From NCBI RefSeq assembly GCF_002240355.1, contig NZ_CP016353.1, positions 3,212,501 to 3,276,500 on the forward strand: a stretch of DNA of 64,000 nucleotides. Reading direction: 5' to 3'. The stretch is from Prauserella marina. GTDB taxonomy: Bacteria > Actinomycetota > Actinomycetes > Mycobacteriales > Pseudonocardiaceae. Positions 52,040 to 61,706 of the stretch are shown one piece after another. The notes under the pieces were generated by a model. It was not told the DNA's origin. It did not search any database and was given only the letters and a program-made list of their open reading frames with translations. The position numbers were made by a program, and so were the translations under genes. Each line of letters begins with the position of its first letter. Position 1 is the stretch's first letter.

Positions 52040-52045
52040 TAGCCT
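52040..52045 (+). promoter_or_regulatory. -10 box of a leaderless methyltransferase gene
   Basis: TAGCCT ends seven bases before the ATG at 52053. The matching -35 region would overlap the end of repeat copy C. Confidence 0.45.
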
Positions 52046-52052
52046 GAGCGTC

Positions 52053-52757
52053 ATGACCGGCCCCGGTTTTCAGCCCACGCTCGGAGCCGACGGCATCGCC
52101 CGCATCCGCCGGTGGCATGAAGAGTCCTACCAGGCCCGCAAGAACGCTCCCGCCACGCCGCGGACCTACCACTACCTCGGCCTGACCCTCACCGTGCCGC
52201 CCGAGGTCATGCCGATCACCCCCGTGTCGCATCTGCTGGGCGAGCGGGTCGCCGCCGAGGCCGGACCTGGCGATCGGGTGCTGGACATGGGGACGGGCTG
52301 CGGGGTCAACGCGATACTGGCCGCCAGGGCCGGTGCCGACGTCGTGGCCGTCGACACCAACCCCTTCGCGGTGCGGGCCGCGGTCGCCAACGCCGAACGC
52401 AACGGGGTCGGCGACCGGGTCGAGGTGCGCTCCGGTGACGTGTACAGCACGGTCGAGGGCAGCTTCGACCTGATGATCTTCGATCCGCCGTTTCGCTGGT
52501 TCGCGCCACGCGATCTTGCCGAAACAGCGACGACCGACGAGAACTACCGGGCGATGACGGAGTTCTTCGTCGGGGCGCGATCGCGGCTGACCGCGCGGGG
52601 CAGGCTGCTGATCTTCTTTGGCACCTCAGGCGATCTCGGCTACCTTCGCGCGCTGGCCGAAGACCACGGATTCCGGGTGGAGACCGTGGCGACCGGAACC
52701 GCGACCAGGGACGAGGTCACGGTCGGCTACCACACCTTTCTGATGACGCCGTCCTGA
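52053..52757 (+). CDS. class I SAM-dependent methyltransferase (HemK/RlmJ-like N-methyltransferase fold)
   Basis: A 234-residue enzyme. The SAM-binding motif is VLDMGTGCGVNAILAARAG, the acidic residue is in VAVDTNPFAV, and the catalytic motif is FDPPF, a member of the (N/D)PPY/F class that methylates amino groups of protein, RNA or DNA. The relatives include PrmC-like and RsmC-like enzymes; the target cannot be told. The mRNA appears leaderless. Confidence 0.82.
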   Translation: MTGPGFQPTLGADGIARIRRWHEESYQARKNAPATPRTYHYLGLTLTVPPEVMPITPVSHLLGERVAAEAGPGDRVLDMGTGCGVNAILAARAGADVVAVDTNPFAVRAAVANAERNGVGDRVEVRSGDVYSTVEGSFDLMIFDPPFRWFAPRDLAETATTDENYRAMTEFFVGARSRLTARGRLLIFFGTSGDLGYLRALAEDHGFRVETVATGTATRDEVTVGYHTFLMTPS

Positions 52758-52796
52758 CCCCGCCGACCGTGACCGGCTACAATGGACAGGCAGGCC

Positions 52797-53111
52797 CTAC
52801 TCTGTCGCGCTGAACTTCGCCTTGTACGCGGCGGCCTGGTCGAGGGATTCCATCGCGTAGGCGACGTGGCCGACCGCGACCCGCCCATCGACTGCCTCGA
52901 TGACGCGCGCGGCGTCGGGAGTGCTGAATCCGCCGCACAATTCGAGAAGTTCGATCCCGTCCTGTTCGATGAGGTCGACGGCGACGTCCGCCGCGCGGGA
53001 TTCATCGGCCACCGGCACGAGGATCGTCCGTGCCCCTTCGCGTTCGATGACGGTGCGGTCGCGCCGAGGGTCCGTGCCGGGATGCCCGTAGATGAAAGCC
53101 CAGGTGATCAA
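52797..53111 (-). CDS. DUF6506-like small protein
   Basis: A 104-residue protein starting at TTG 53111 with GAGGAGG nine bases upstream. The pattern TWAFIYGHPGTDPRRDR, TILVPVADES, ELLELCGGFSTPDAARVIEA and VGHVAYAMESLDQAAAYKAKF matches my memory of the DUF6506 family, small cytoplasmic proteins with no known role. It lies 69 bases downstream of the cupin gene on the same strand, so it may be the last gene of the nitrate reductase transcript. Confidence 0.65.
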   Translation of the reverse strand: MITWAFIYGHPGTDPRRDRTVIEREGARTILVPVADESRAADVAVDLIEQDGIELLELCGGFSTPDAARVIEAVDGRVAVGHVAYAMESLDQAAAYKAKFSATE

Positions 53112-53180
53112 CTCGTGAAACCTCCTCGATGAATGGCTTTCAGCATAGCGAGCCGCCTGCGGCCACAACCGAGGTTCCGC

Positions 53181-53516
53181 TCAGCGCAACGCCACCGTCA
53201 GCAACACCGCCGAATCGGTCGTCGCGCGAAGACCGTGCCGCTCCGGGGGAATCGGAACCAGGTCGTCCGCGGTGAGCCGCCATTCCCGCTGCGCCGTGTG
53301 CAGCTTGACCCTGCCGACGATGACGTGCAACGTCGCCGCGGGTGGTGCTTCGTGCTCGGACAGTTCGGCGCCCTCGGCCATGGCGATGACGGTCGCTCGT
53401 TGCGAGGTTCCCGACACGATGGTGCGGGCCGCGCGGGAGGAGTGGTGCTCGCGGGCCTCTTCCAGCAGTTCGGCCGCCAGCGCGTTGATGGAGATGATGT
53501 CGGTGCGTTTGCTCAT
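53181..53516 (-). CDS. small cupin protein coupled to narI
   Basis: A 111-residue single-cupin protein: EGAELSEHEAPPAATLHVIVG is cupin motif 1 with fewer metal ligands than usual, and ADDLVPIPPERHGLRATTDSAVLL is motif 2. The ATG at 53516 overlaps the narI stop (ATGA), so it belongs to the nar operon in this organism. It may sense or bind a small molecule or metal during nitrate respiration; that is inference from position only. Confidence 0.8.
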   Translation of the reverse strand: MSKRTDIISINALAAELLEEAREHHSSRAARTIVSGTSQRATVIAMAEGAELSEHEAPPAATLHVIVGRVKLHTAQREWRLTADDLVPIPPERHGLRATTDSAVLLTVALR

Positions 53517-54241
53517 CGGACTGCCTCCCAGCCTCTGCGCGGACTACGGCTGCCCAGCGTGTCGTCGCGACTACGGTAGACGATGTAGGGCCTCGTCAGG
53601 TACCCGACGGGCATGGAGAACACGTGCACGAGCCTGCTGAACGGCCAGAAACCGAACAGAAGGAACGCCGACAGCGCGTGCAACTGGAAACCCAGCGTGG
53701 CACTGGCCATGAGTTCCGGCTGCGGCTGGAGATAGAAGATCGACCGGAACCACGGTGACACCGTCTCGCGATAGTCGTGCGGGTCGCCGGTGAGGTTGCC
53801 CAGCACCGTCGTTCCCAGACCGAGCAGCAGCGTGCCGACGAGCAGTACGTACATGAGCTTGTCGTTGCGGGTGGTCGCCGAGAACACGGGGCCGACGCTG
53901 CGTCTGCGGTAGATCAGGATGGCAGCGCCGCCGAGGGTGAGCACGCCCGCGACCGTGCCCAGCGCGACGGCGATGACGTGGTAGGCGGTGTCGGAAAGAC
54001 CGATCGCCTCGGTCCAGGTTTTGGGGATCAGCAAGCCCATGACGTGGCCGAGGATGACGAACAGGATGCCGAAGTGGAACATCGGGCTTCCCCACCTCAG
54101 CAGCCTTCGCTCGTAGAGCTGGGAAGATCGTGTGGTCCAGCCGAACTTGTCGTAGCGGTAGCGCCAGATGTGACCGACCACGAACACCGCGATCGCCACG
54201 TAGGGCAGGACTCCCCACAACACGAGGTCGGTGGCACTCAT
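53513..54241 (-). CDS. narI: respiratory nitrate reductase gamma subunit (cytochrome b)
   Basis: A 242-residue membrane subunit with five hydrophobic helices that takes electrons from menaquinol through two hemes b. Heme-ligand His residues are expected in VGHIWRYRYDKFGW, FHFGILFVILGHVMG, DTAYHVIA and LGFQLHALSAFLLF. The opening LWGVLPYVAIAVFVVGH is standard for NarI. The ATG at 54241 overlaps the narJ stop by four bases. Confidence 0.95.
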   Translation of the reverse strand: MSATDLVLWGVLPYVAIAVFVVGHIWRYRYDKFGWTTRSSQLYERRLLRWGSPMFHFGILFVILGHVMGLLIPKTWTEAIGLSDTAYHVIAVALGTVAGVLTLGGAAILIYRRRSVGPVFSATTRNDKLMYVLLVGTLLLGLGTTVLGNLTGDPHDYRETVSPWFRSIFYLQPQPELMASATLGFQLHALSAFLLFGFWPFSRLVHVFSMPVGYLTRPYIVYRSRDDTLGSRSPRRGWEAVR

Positions 54242-54876
54242 CGGCGGACCCCCCGCGCTGGCATGTACTCGGGGGGCGCGAACGGCGCGAGGCCGACCTC
54301 TTCCTCGGGGGGACCGGCCTCGGCCAGCGCGAGCATCGCCTTGCGGTCCCGTTTTCCCAGCGCGGGCAACGTCGCCGACACCGAGTCGAGCACGGGCGCC
54401 CACGGCGAGGAATGCTCCTGGAGGCCGCGCCGCATCAGTTCGAGTCCCGCCCTGTGCTCACACAGCAGCCGGAGGCCGGTTTCGCTGTTGCCGCTGGCCG
54501 CGAACTCCAGCACCACCGCGATGTGGTCGGGTAGTTCGCCGTCGTCGAGCCGCATCCCCGCCGACTGGTAGGCGTGTTTGAACCGCAGCAACGCCATGCC
54601 GCGTTTGCGGGTGTCGCCGTAGGCGAAGTAGGTCAGGTACGGGCTGAACCGTTTGCGGTGGTCGAAGGTCGCCACGTATTCGGCGGCCACCGCGGCGGGC
54701 GGTGTCGTGGAAAGGTAGGTCAGAAACGCGATGAGCCCGGCGCCGTAGGTTTCCGGCAGGCGTTCGGCGATGGTGCGCACCAGCCCGGCGTTGTCGATCA
54801 CCCGCTCGTCGGGGTAGCTCAGCAGCAATGACTGGGCCTGCCACGCGACAGGCCGGTCGTGGTCCACTTCGGTCAT
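54238..54876 (-). CDS. narJ: nitrate reductase molybdenum cofactor assembly chaperone
   Basis: A 212-residue all-helical TorD/NarJ-type chaperone needed to insert the molybdenum cofactor into NarG; it is not part of the final enzyme. The core AEYVATFDHRKRFSPYLTYFAYGDTRKRG is the family signature. The ATG at 54876 has GGAGG seven bases upstream and overlaps the narH stop by one base (TGATG). Confidence 0.93.
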   Translation of the reverse strand: MTEVDHDRPVAWQAQSLLLSYPDERVIDNAGLVRTIAERLPETYGAGLIAFLTYLSTTPPAAVAAEYVATFDHRKRFSPYLTYFAYGDTRKRGMALLRFKHAYQSAGMRLDDGELPDHIAVVLEFAASGNSETGLRLLCEHRAGLELMRRGLQEHSSPWAPVLDSVSATLPALGKRDRKAMLALAEAGPPEEEVGLAPFAPPEYMPARGVRR

Positions 54877-56546
54877 CACCGCGCCTCCGATCCGGATTGG
54901 TTCTTCGGAGGGAAGAGCCCTTCGGGGTTTCCCTTTCCGTCCCAGTTCAACAGGTTCACCCTGTTGCCCTTGTCGACAGGAGCGGCGAGTGTGTCGCTGG
55001 TCTGCCGGTCCTTGAGCATGTGGAAGTTCTCCACCGCGATCGGCGAGTTCCCTCCGGAGCTCTCCCCGAAGGGGCCCGACTCGTTCATGCCGGGCCCGCC
55101 TTCGTAGTCGAGGCTGCACTCGGTCGCCAGCTCTTCCAGGCCGTGCGCCTGCTCCGCATGGGCCGGCGGGATGACGTAGCGCTCGTCGTACTTGGCCAGC
55201 GCCAGCAGCCGGTACATGTCGTACATGTCCTCTTCGGACATTCCCGCTTTTTCCGGTATCTCCGCCCGCGGTGGTCTGCCCAGGTTGATGTCGCGCATAT
55301 AGGCGCGCATGGCGGCGAGCTTGCGCAGGATGTCGTTGACCGGCTCCGGATCGCCCGCGGTGAAGAGCTGGGCAAGGTACTCGACGGGGATACGCAGCGC
55401 GTCGATGGCGCCGAAGAGGTTGCCGTGGTCCTCGGCGTCGTGTCCGGTGTCGCGCACGACGTTCACGACGGGCGAGAGCGGCGGAATGTACCAGACCATG
55501 GGCATCGTCCGGTATTCCGGATGCAGCGGAAGCGCGACCCGGTACTTGTTGATCAGCGAGTAGATGGGGGAGTGCTGCGCGGCCTCGATCCAGTCGGCGG
55601 GAATACCCGCCGCTTCGGCCTCCCTGACCACATCGGGATCGTGGGGGTCGAGCAGGATCTCGCGCTGCGCGCGGTAGAGGTCGGTGTCGTCGGGGGTCGT
55701 CGCCGCTTCGAGTACCCGGTCGGCGTCATAGAGCACGAGCCCGATGTAGCGCAGCCTGCCGACGCAGGTTTCCGCGCACACCGTGGGCATGCCGACCTCG
55801 ACCCTGGGAAAGCAGAACGTGCACTTCTCGGCTTTGCCGGTGCGGTGGTTGAAGTACACCTTCTTGTAGGGGCAGCCGGAGACGCACATACGCCAGCCCC
55901 TGCACCGGTCCTGATCGACCAGCACGATGCCGTCCTCGGTGCGTTTGTAGATCGCGCCGGAAGGGCACGAGGCCGCGCACGAGGGGTTGAGGCAGTGCTC
56001 GCAGATACGGGGCAGATAGAACATGAACGTCTGCTCGAACTCGAACCGCACCTTGTCGGCAATGTCCTTGAGCAGCGGATCCTTGTCGCCGTGGTCCGGC
56101 GCGCCGCCGAGGTCGTCGTCCCAGTTTGCTGACCAGGTGATCGCCGTGTTCTCGCCGGTGATCAATGACCGGGGCCTCGCGACGGGCGTGTGTTCCTGCA
56201 ACGGCGCCGAGGTCAGGTTGTCGTAGTCGTAGGTCCACGGTTCGTAGTAGTCGTCGAGGCTGGGAAGTTTGGGGTTGGCGAAGATCGTCAGCAGTTTCCT
56301 GAACCGGCCACCGCCCTTGAGTTTGAGTTTTCCTCGCTTGCCGAGTTTCCAGCCGCCGAGCCACTTCCGCTGGTCCTCGTAGGTGCGCGGATATCCTTGG
56401 CCAGGCCGGGTTTCCACGTTGTTGAACCACACGTACTCGACGCCCGAGCGGTTGGTCCACGCCTGTTTGCACGTGACGGAGCAGGTGTGGCAGCCGATGC
56501 ACTTGTCGAGGTTCATCACCATCGCCATCTGGGCCATGGGTTTCAT
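54876..56546 (-). CDS. narH: respiratory nitrate reductase beta (iron-sulfur) subunit
   Basis: A 556-residue electron-transfer subunit. CIGCHTCSVTCKQAW, CEHCLNPSCAASC, CRGWRMCVSGCPYKK and CTFCFPR...CAETC give three 4Fe-4S clusters and one 3Fe-4S cluster; the Trp in CRGWRMC replaces the Cys of the 3Fe-4S site, as in known NarH proteins. The length matches M. tuberculosis NarH. Its ATG overlaps the narG stop by one base. Confidence 0.96.
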   Translation of the reverse strand: MKPMAQMAMVMNLDKCIGCHTCSVTCKQAWTNRSGVEYVWFNNVETRPGQGYPRTYEDQRKWLGGWKLGKRGKLKLKGGGRFRKLLTIFANPKLPSLDDYYEPWTYDYDNLTSAPLQEHTPVARPRSLITGENTAITWSANWDDDLGGAPDHGDKDPLLKDIADKVRFEFEQTFMFYLPRICEHCLNPSCAASCPSGAIYKRTEDGIVLVDQDRCRGWRMCVSGCPYKKVYFNHRTGKAEKCTFCFPRVEVGMPTVCAETCVGRLRYIGLVLYDADRVLEAATTPDDTDLYRAQREILLDPHDPDVVREAEAAGIPADWIEAAQHSPIYSLINKYRVALPLHPEYRTMPMVWYIPPLSPVVNVVRDTGHDAEDHGNLFGAIDALRIPVEYLAQLFTAGDPEPVNDILRKLAAMRAYMRDINLGRPPRAEIPEKAGMSEEDMYDMYRLLALAKYDERYVIPPAHAEQAHGLEELATECSLDYEGGPGMNESGPFGESSGGNSPIAVENFHMLKDRQTSDTLAAPVDKGNRVNLLNWDGKGNPEGLFPPKNQSGSEAR

Positions 56547-59500
56547 CAGTAGCGCACCTCCTGGCTTCGGCGGCGGATCACGGTCACCTCGTCCCGTTGA
56601 TTACCGGTGGGGCCGAGATAGTTGAACGCGAAGGACAACTGGGCGTAGGCGCCGATGAGATGACTCGGTTTGATCATCAGGCGGGTCAGCGAGTTGTGGA
56701 TTCCGCCGCGCTTGCCCGAGGTCTCGGCCAGCGGTACGTCGATCAACCGGTCCTGCGCGTGATGCATGTAGACGGTGCCTTGTGGCATCCGGTGTGACAC
56801 CACGGCCCTGGCGACGACGACACCGTTGCGGTTGACCGCCTCGATCCAGTCGTTGTCGTGAACACCGATCTTGTCGGCATCCGGTGTGGACATCCAGATC
56901 GTCGGGCCACCTCGGGAAAGGCTGAGCATGAACAGGTTGTCCTGGTACTCCGAGTGGATGGACCACTTGCTGTGCGGGGTCAGGTAACGCACGGTGAGCC
57001 CTAGTTCGCCCTGCTCGCCGAGGTGTGGTTCGCCGAACAGGGCGGCCATGTTCAGCGGCGGCCGGTACACCGGGAGGCATTCGCCCAGTTCGGCCATCCA
57101 GTCGTGGTCGAGGAAGAAATGCTGACGTCCCGTCAGGGTGTGCCACGGTTTGAGCCGCTCCACGTTGACCGTGAACGGTGAATAGCGGCGGCCCCCTGTT
57201 TCCGAACCCGACCACTCCGGCGAGGTGATGACCGGGACGGGCGCCGCCCTGGTGTCGGCGAAGGTGATCTGCTTGCCCTCGTGTTCGGCGGCGAGGTCGG
57301 CCAGCCGCATGCCGGTCCTGTGCTCCAGCATCCGGAAGCCCTCGGTGGCCAGGTGTCCGTTGGTGGTGCCGGACATCGCGAGGACGGCCTCACAGGCATG
57401 CAGATCCCGCACCAGCGAAGGGCGGCCGTCGGCGGGCCCGCCCCTGATCGTTCCGTTCTGGTGCTTGAGATACTCCACCGAGCGGCCCAGTTTGTAGGGA
57501 ACTCCCTTGGTGACGGCACCGAGCGAGTCGGCCAGCGGCCCCAGCGCGCCCATCTTCGCCGCGATGGCGCCGTAGTCGCGCGACACCACGGTGATCTTCG
57601 GCATCGTGACCCCGGGAACCGGTTCGCACTCGCCGTACTTCCAGTCCAGCACTTTGCCGTGTGGGGTGGCCAGCTCGTCGGGCGTGTCGTGCAGCAGCGG
57701 CGAGGCCACCAGGTCCCTGCGCACGCCGAGCCGTTCGGCGGCCAGCTCGCTGAACGCGTGCGCGATCTCCTGGAACGCCTGCCAGTCGGTGCGGGTCTGC
57801 CACGGCGGTGCGATGGCGGGATTGAACGAGTGGATGAACGGATGCATGTCGGTGGTGTTGAGGTCGTGCTTCTCGTACCAGGTCGCCGCGGGCAGTACCA
57901 CGTCCGAGTACAGCGTCGTGCTCGTCATCCGGAAGTCCAGCGTCAGCAGCAGATCCAGCTTCCCCTCCGGGGCTTCGTCGTGCCACACCACGTCGCGAGG
58001 ACGGTTGCCGGGAGGCGCCTCGCTCGCGCGTAGCGACGAATCGGCGCCGAGCAGGTGCCGCAGGAAGTACTCGTCGCCTTTCGCGGAGGAACCGAGCAGG
58101 TTCGCCCGCCACACACTGAGGATCCGGGGGAAGTTTTCCGGCGAGTCGGGGTCCTCGCACGCGAAGCGCAACGCGCCCGATTTCAGTTGCGACACCACAT
58201 AGTCGCCGGGTTCCATTCCCGCCTGCTCGGCGTCGTCGGCCAGTTCGAGCGGGTTGCGGTCGAACGTGGGATACGAGGGCATCCAGCCCAGCCTCGCCGA
58301 TTTCGCGAGCACGTCGGCCGCGGTCTGACCGGCGAGCCTGCCCTCCGCGGTCGCCGAAACCATACTGTCGGTGGTGAAGGCGTCGTAGCGGAACTGGTTG
58401 GTGTGCAGGTACCAGTAGCCGGTCTGGATCATCTGCCGCGCGGGACGTGACCAGTCCAGTCCCATCGCGAGCTGGGTCCACCCGGTCACCGGCCTGCATT
58501 TTTCCTGCCCCACGTAGTGGGCCCAGCCGCCGCCGTTGACGCCCTGGCAACCGGTGAGGGTCGTCAGCGCGAGGAAAGCACGGTAGATCGTGTCGGAGTG
58601 GAACCAATGATTGGTTCCAGCCCCCATGATGATCATGGATCGGCCACGGGACTCTTCGGCGTTGGCGGCGAACTCCCTGCCGATCCGTGCCGCGGCCTCG
58701 GCGGGGACTCCGGTGATGGTTTCCTGCCACGCGGGAGTGCAGGGCTGGCTCGCGTCGTCGTATCCGCTCGGCCAGTTGCCGGGCAGCCCCTGCCTGCGCA
58801 CCCCGTACTGCGCGAGCAGCAGGTCGTACACGGTCGTGACGAGATGCCCTCCGATTCGTTTGACGGGAACGCCTCTGCGCAGCACACCGGCCGATCCGTC
58901 AGGGGCGTCGAACCTCGGCAGCTCCAGCAGCACCGAGCCCTCGCCGCCGACGGACAGCATCGGGTCGACGTCGCCGAGGTCGAGGTTCCACCTTCCCGCG
59001 CCCTGTTCGCCGAATCGGTGCCCCAGCGACCCGCCCGGCACCACCGGTTTGCCGGTCGCCGAGTCCAGCAGCACGGTCTTGAACGCCGCGTGCTCGCCGC
59101 CCGCCTCGTCGTCGAGATCGGCGGCGGTGAGGAACTTGCCGGGAACGTAGGTCTCGCCGCGCGGATCGAGCCGGACGAGGAAAGGCAGGTCGGTGTAGCG
59201 CTTGACGTAGTCGGTGAAGTACGGGGTCTGCCGCTCCACGAAGAACTCCCGCAGCACCACGTGCCCCATCGCCATTGCCAGCGCGCCGTCGGTACCGGGT
59301 TGCGCGGCAAGCCATTCGTCGGCGAACTTCACGTTGTCGGCGTAGTCGGGGGACACGGCGATGACCTTCTGCCCCCGGTAGCGGGCCTCCGCCATCCAGT
59401 GCGCGTCCGGGGTGCGGGTGACCGGAACGTTGGAACCCCACATGATGAGGTAACCGGCGTCCCACCAGTCGCCGGATTCCGGTACGTCGGTCTGGTCGCC

Positions 59501-60256
59501 GAACACCTGCGGTGAGGCGACGGGAAGGTCGGCGTACCAGTCGTAGAACGACAGCATCGAACCGCCCAGCAGGGATACGAACCTGGCGCCGGAGGCGTGC
59601 GAGATCATCGACATCGCCGGGATGGGGGAGAACCCGGCGATCCGGTCAGGACCGTACTTCTCGATGGTGTGCACGTGGGCTGCGGCGATGAGTTCACATG
59701 CCTCCGCCCACGAAGCCCGCACCAGCCCGCCTTTTCCGCGCGCCGACTTGTAGCGGCGCGCGCGTTCGGGGTCGCCGGTCAGTTCGGCCCACGCGTCCAC
59801 CGGATTTCCCGTGCGTGCCTTGGCTTCCCGGTACATCTCCAGCAGAACTCCCCTGATGTAGGGGTAGCGCACGCGGGTCGGCGAGTAGGTGTACCACGAG
59901 AACGCGGCTCCCCTCGGGCAGCCGCGTGGCTCGTACTCCGGCCGGTCCGCTCCGGTGGAGGGGTAGTCGGTTTCCTGGGTTTCCCAGGTGATGATCCCGT
60001 CCTTGACGTAGACCTTCCACGAGCAGGATCCGGTGCAGTTGACGCCGTGGGTCGAACGGACGACCTTGTCGTGGCTCCACCGGTCGCGGTAGAACGCGTC
60101 GGCCTGTCTGCCGCCGTGCTTGGTCATGGTGCGCAGGTCGGGCGAGATCTCCGTTCTCGTGAAGAACCGCCTCGTCTTGACGAGCGCGTCGATGAGGCCA
60201 TTGTCCAGACCTTCGCCGCGTGACCCGCTCGCGGATGGAGTTTTGCGATTGCCCAC
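56546..60256 (-). CDS. narG: respiratory nitrate reductase alpha (molybdenum) subunit
   Basis: A 1236-residue catalytic subunit reducing nitrate to nitrite at a bis-MGD molybdenum centre. His70, Cys74, Cys78 and Cys113 (THGVNCTGSC and RGCPRGA) bind the FS0 cluster, with His as first ligand as in all NarG. Asp243 in WYADLP is the molybdenum ligand. GTG 60256 follows AAGGGG by nine bases; it is 31 bases after narK. No Tat signal is needed, as NarG faces the cytoplasm. Confidence 0.97.
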   Translation of the reverse strand: MGNRKTPSASGSRGEGLDNGLIDALVKTRRFFTRTEISPDLRTMTKHGGRQADAFYRDRWSHDKVVRSTHGVNCTGSCSWKVYVKDGIITWETQETDYPSTGADRPEYEPRGCPRGAAFSWYTYSPTRVRYPYIRGVLLEMYREAKARTGNPVDAWAELTGDPERARRYKSARGKGGLVRASWAEACELIAAAHVHTIEKYGPDRIAGFSPIPAMSMISHASGARFVSLLGGSMLSFYDWYADLPVASPQVFGDQTDVPESGDWWDAGYLIMWGSNVPVTRTPDAHWMAEARYRGQKVIAVSPDYADNVKFADEWLAAQPGTDGALAMAMGHVVLREFFVERQTPYFTDYVKRYTDLPFLVRLDPRGETYVPGKFLTAADLDDEAGGEHAAFKTVLLDSATGKPVVPGGSLGHRFGEQGAGRWNLDLGDVDPMLSVGGEGSVLLELPRFDAPDGSAGVLRRGVPVKRIGGHLVTTVYDLLLAQYGVRRQGLPGNWPSGYDDASQPCTPAWQETITGVPAEAAARIGREFAANAEESRGRSMIIMGAGTNHWFHSDTIYRAFLALTTLTGCQGVNGGGWAHYVGQEKCRPVTGWTQLAMGLDWSRPARQMIQTGYWYLHTNQFRYDAFTTDSMVSATAEGRLAGQTAADVLAKSARLGWMPSYPTFDRNPLELADDAEQAGMEPGDYVVSQLKSGALRFACEDPDSPENFPRILSVWRANLLGSSAKGDEYFLRHLLGADSSLRASEAPPGNRPRDVVWHDEAPEGKLDLLLTLDFRMTSTTLYSDVVLPAATWYEKHDLNTTDMHPFIHSFNPAIAPPWQTRTDWQAFQEIAHAFSELAAERLGVRRDLVASPLLHDTPDELATPHGKVLDWKYGECEPVPGVTMPKITVVSRDYGAIAAKMGALGPLADSLGAVTKGVPYKLGRSVEYLKHQNGTIRGGPADGRPSLVRDLHACEAVLAMSGTTNGHLATEGFRMLEHRTGMRLADLAAEHEGKQITFADTRAAPVPVITSPEWSGSETGGRRYSPFTVNVERLKPWHTLTGRQHFFLDHDWMAELGECLPVYRPPLNMAALFGEPHLGEQGELGLTVRYLTPHSKWSIHSEYQDNLFMLSLSRGGPTIWMSTPDADKIGVHDNDWIEAVNRNGVVVARAVVSHRMPQGTVYMHHAQDRLIDVPLAETSGKRGGIHNSLTRLMIKPSHLIGAYAQLSFAFNYLGPTGNQRDEVTVIRRRSQEVRY

Positions 60257-60287
60257 CTGGCTGCCCCTTCCGCCTTCTCGTCACCGC

Positions 60288-61541
60288 TCACGTGCTCGCG
60301 CCGGCGGTGCTTTCCTGTCGTGCGTGCTTGTCGACTGCCTTGCGTACGGTCGTGGTGGTGAACACGAACAGCAGCAACGACACCAGCGCCAGCGCGGCGA
60401 GACCCAGCGCGTAGGAACCCAGCGCACCGTAGATTCCGCCCATCACCAGCGGCGGCACGAAACCGCCGAGTCCGCCGGCCGCGCCGACGAAACCGGTGAC
60501 CGAGCCGACCCTGCCCGCCGGTGTCAGCAGCGAGACGAGCGCGAACACCGCGCCACTGCCCGCGCCGAGCGCTCCCGCCATGACGAGAAACGCGATGGTG
60601 CCGACCGGCATCAGGTCCGGAGTGAACGATTGCACCGCCGCGCCGGCCGTCACCACGGCAAGCGACACCGCCGTCACGGCGACCGCGCCGAACTTGTCGG
60701 AAAGCCAGCCGCCGACAGGGCGCATCACGACCGCGAGCAACACGAAGCCCGCCATCCGGTTGGACGCGTCCGATGGAGACAGTTCGTAGGCGTTCTTGAG
60801 ATAGGACGGCAAGTACACCGAGAACGCGACGTAGCCGCCGAAAGCCAGCGCGTACAGCGCCGATGCCTGCCAGGTTGCCGAAAGCCGCATGGTCTCGGCG
60901 AGCCTGCGGCCGAGTGGTTCGTTCTGTGGCGGCCTGCCTGGCGCGTCGCGCAACAACAACGCGGCCACGACCGCGTAGATCCCGAGCGCGACAGCGGTGA
61001 CGATGAACGGGGTTTGCAGGTTGAACCTGTTCATCAGGTTGACGGTGGTGAGCGCGGCGATCGCCGTTCCGCCCATACCCATGCCGAAAATGCCGATCGC
61101 GAAGCCGCGCTTGCCTGGCGGAAACCACGCGTTGACGAAGGGAACGCCGATGGCGAACGCGGTGCCGCCGATGCCGAGGAAGAAGCCGCCGATGAGCAGT
61201 GCGGCCAATGACGAGTGGCCGAGAAAACCGAGGAACAGCACCGGGATCACGGTGACGACGGAGATCAGCGGGAACAGGATCCGGCCGCCGTACCGGTCGG
61301 TGAGCGCGCCGACGGGGATGCGGCCGAGCGAGCCGACCAGCACGGGAACGGCGACGAGCACCGACTGTTCGAACGAGCTGAGATCGAGTGTTTGCGTGAA
61401 GTGCGCCGCGAGCGGGCTCAGCAGCGCCCATGCCCAGAAATTCAGCGCGAAACCGATGGTGGCCAGCACCAGCATCAGCACGGGGTGACCGGAGGGTGTC
61501 TGCTGATCAGCGGTGTCCCGCGCCGGCCGATGCTTGTTCAT
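60288..61541 (-). CDS. narK: nitrate/nitrite transporter (NarK family MFS)
   Basis: A 417-residue 12-helix carrier. GFALNFWAWALLSPLA in the first helix and the paired glycine-rich nitrate signatures GIFGMGMGGTAIAAL and GSVTGFVGAAGGLGGFVPPL in helices 5 and 11 are the hallmark of the family; each half also has the conserved Arg in transmembrane positions. It imports nitrate and probably exports nitrite, and is the first gene of the nar operon. The ATG at 61541 has GAGGGG upstream. Confidence 0.93.
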   Translation of the reverse strand: MNKHRPARDTADQQTPSGHPVLMLVLATIGFALNFWAWALLSPLAAHFTQTLDLSSFEQSVLVAVPVLVGSLGRIPVGALTDRYGGRILFPLISVVTVIPVLFLGFLGHSSLAALLIGGFFLGIGGTAFAIGVPFVNAWFPPGKRGFAIGIFGMGMGGTAIAALTTVNLMNRFNLQTPFIVTAVALGIYAVVAALLLRDAPGRPPQNEPLGRRLAETMRLSATWQASALYALAFGGYVAFSVYLPSYLKNAYELSPSDASNRMAGFVLLAVVMRPVGGWLSDKFGAVAVTAVSLAVVTAGAAVQSFTPDLMPVGTIAFLVMAGALGAGSGAVFALVSLLTPAGRVGSVTGFVGAAGGLGGFVPPLVMGGIYGALGSYALGLAALALVSLLLFVFTTTTVRKAVDKHARQESTAGAST

Positions 61542-61706
61542 CGCCGTCCCCTCGGTGTCGTGTCCCCTGCCGGGTCATCATCGGTCCCGGCCTGCGCGCC
61601 TGCCACCGGAGTGATTCCGAACGGGTGAGCCCCGGCGACAATGGAGCGGAGACGATCGCGAAGCTATCCGGGACGAACGGGCTACGAACAGAGGAGAACG
61701 GCACCG

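Noticed and set aside
52780-52785. TACAAT on the plus strand resembling a -10 box
   Set aside because: It points toward the 3' end of a convergent gene and has no -35 box or downstream gene.
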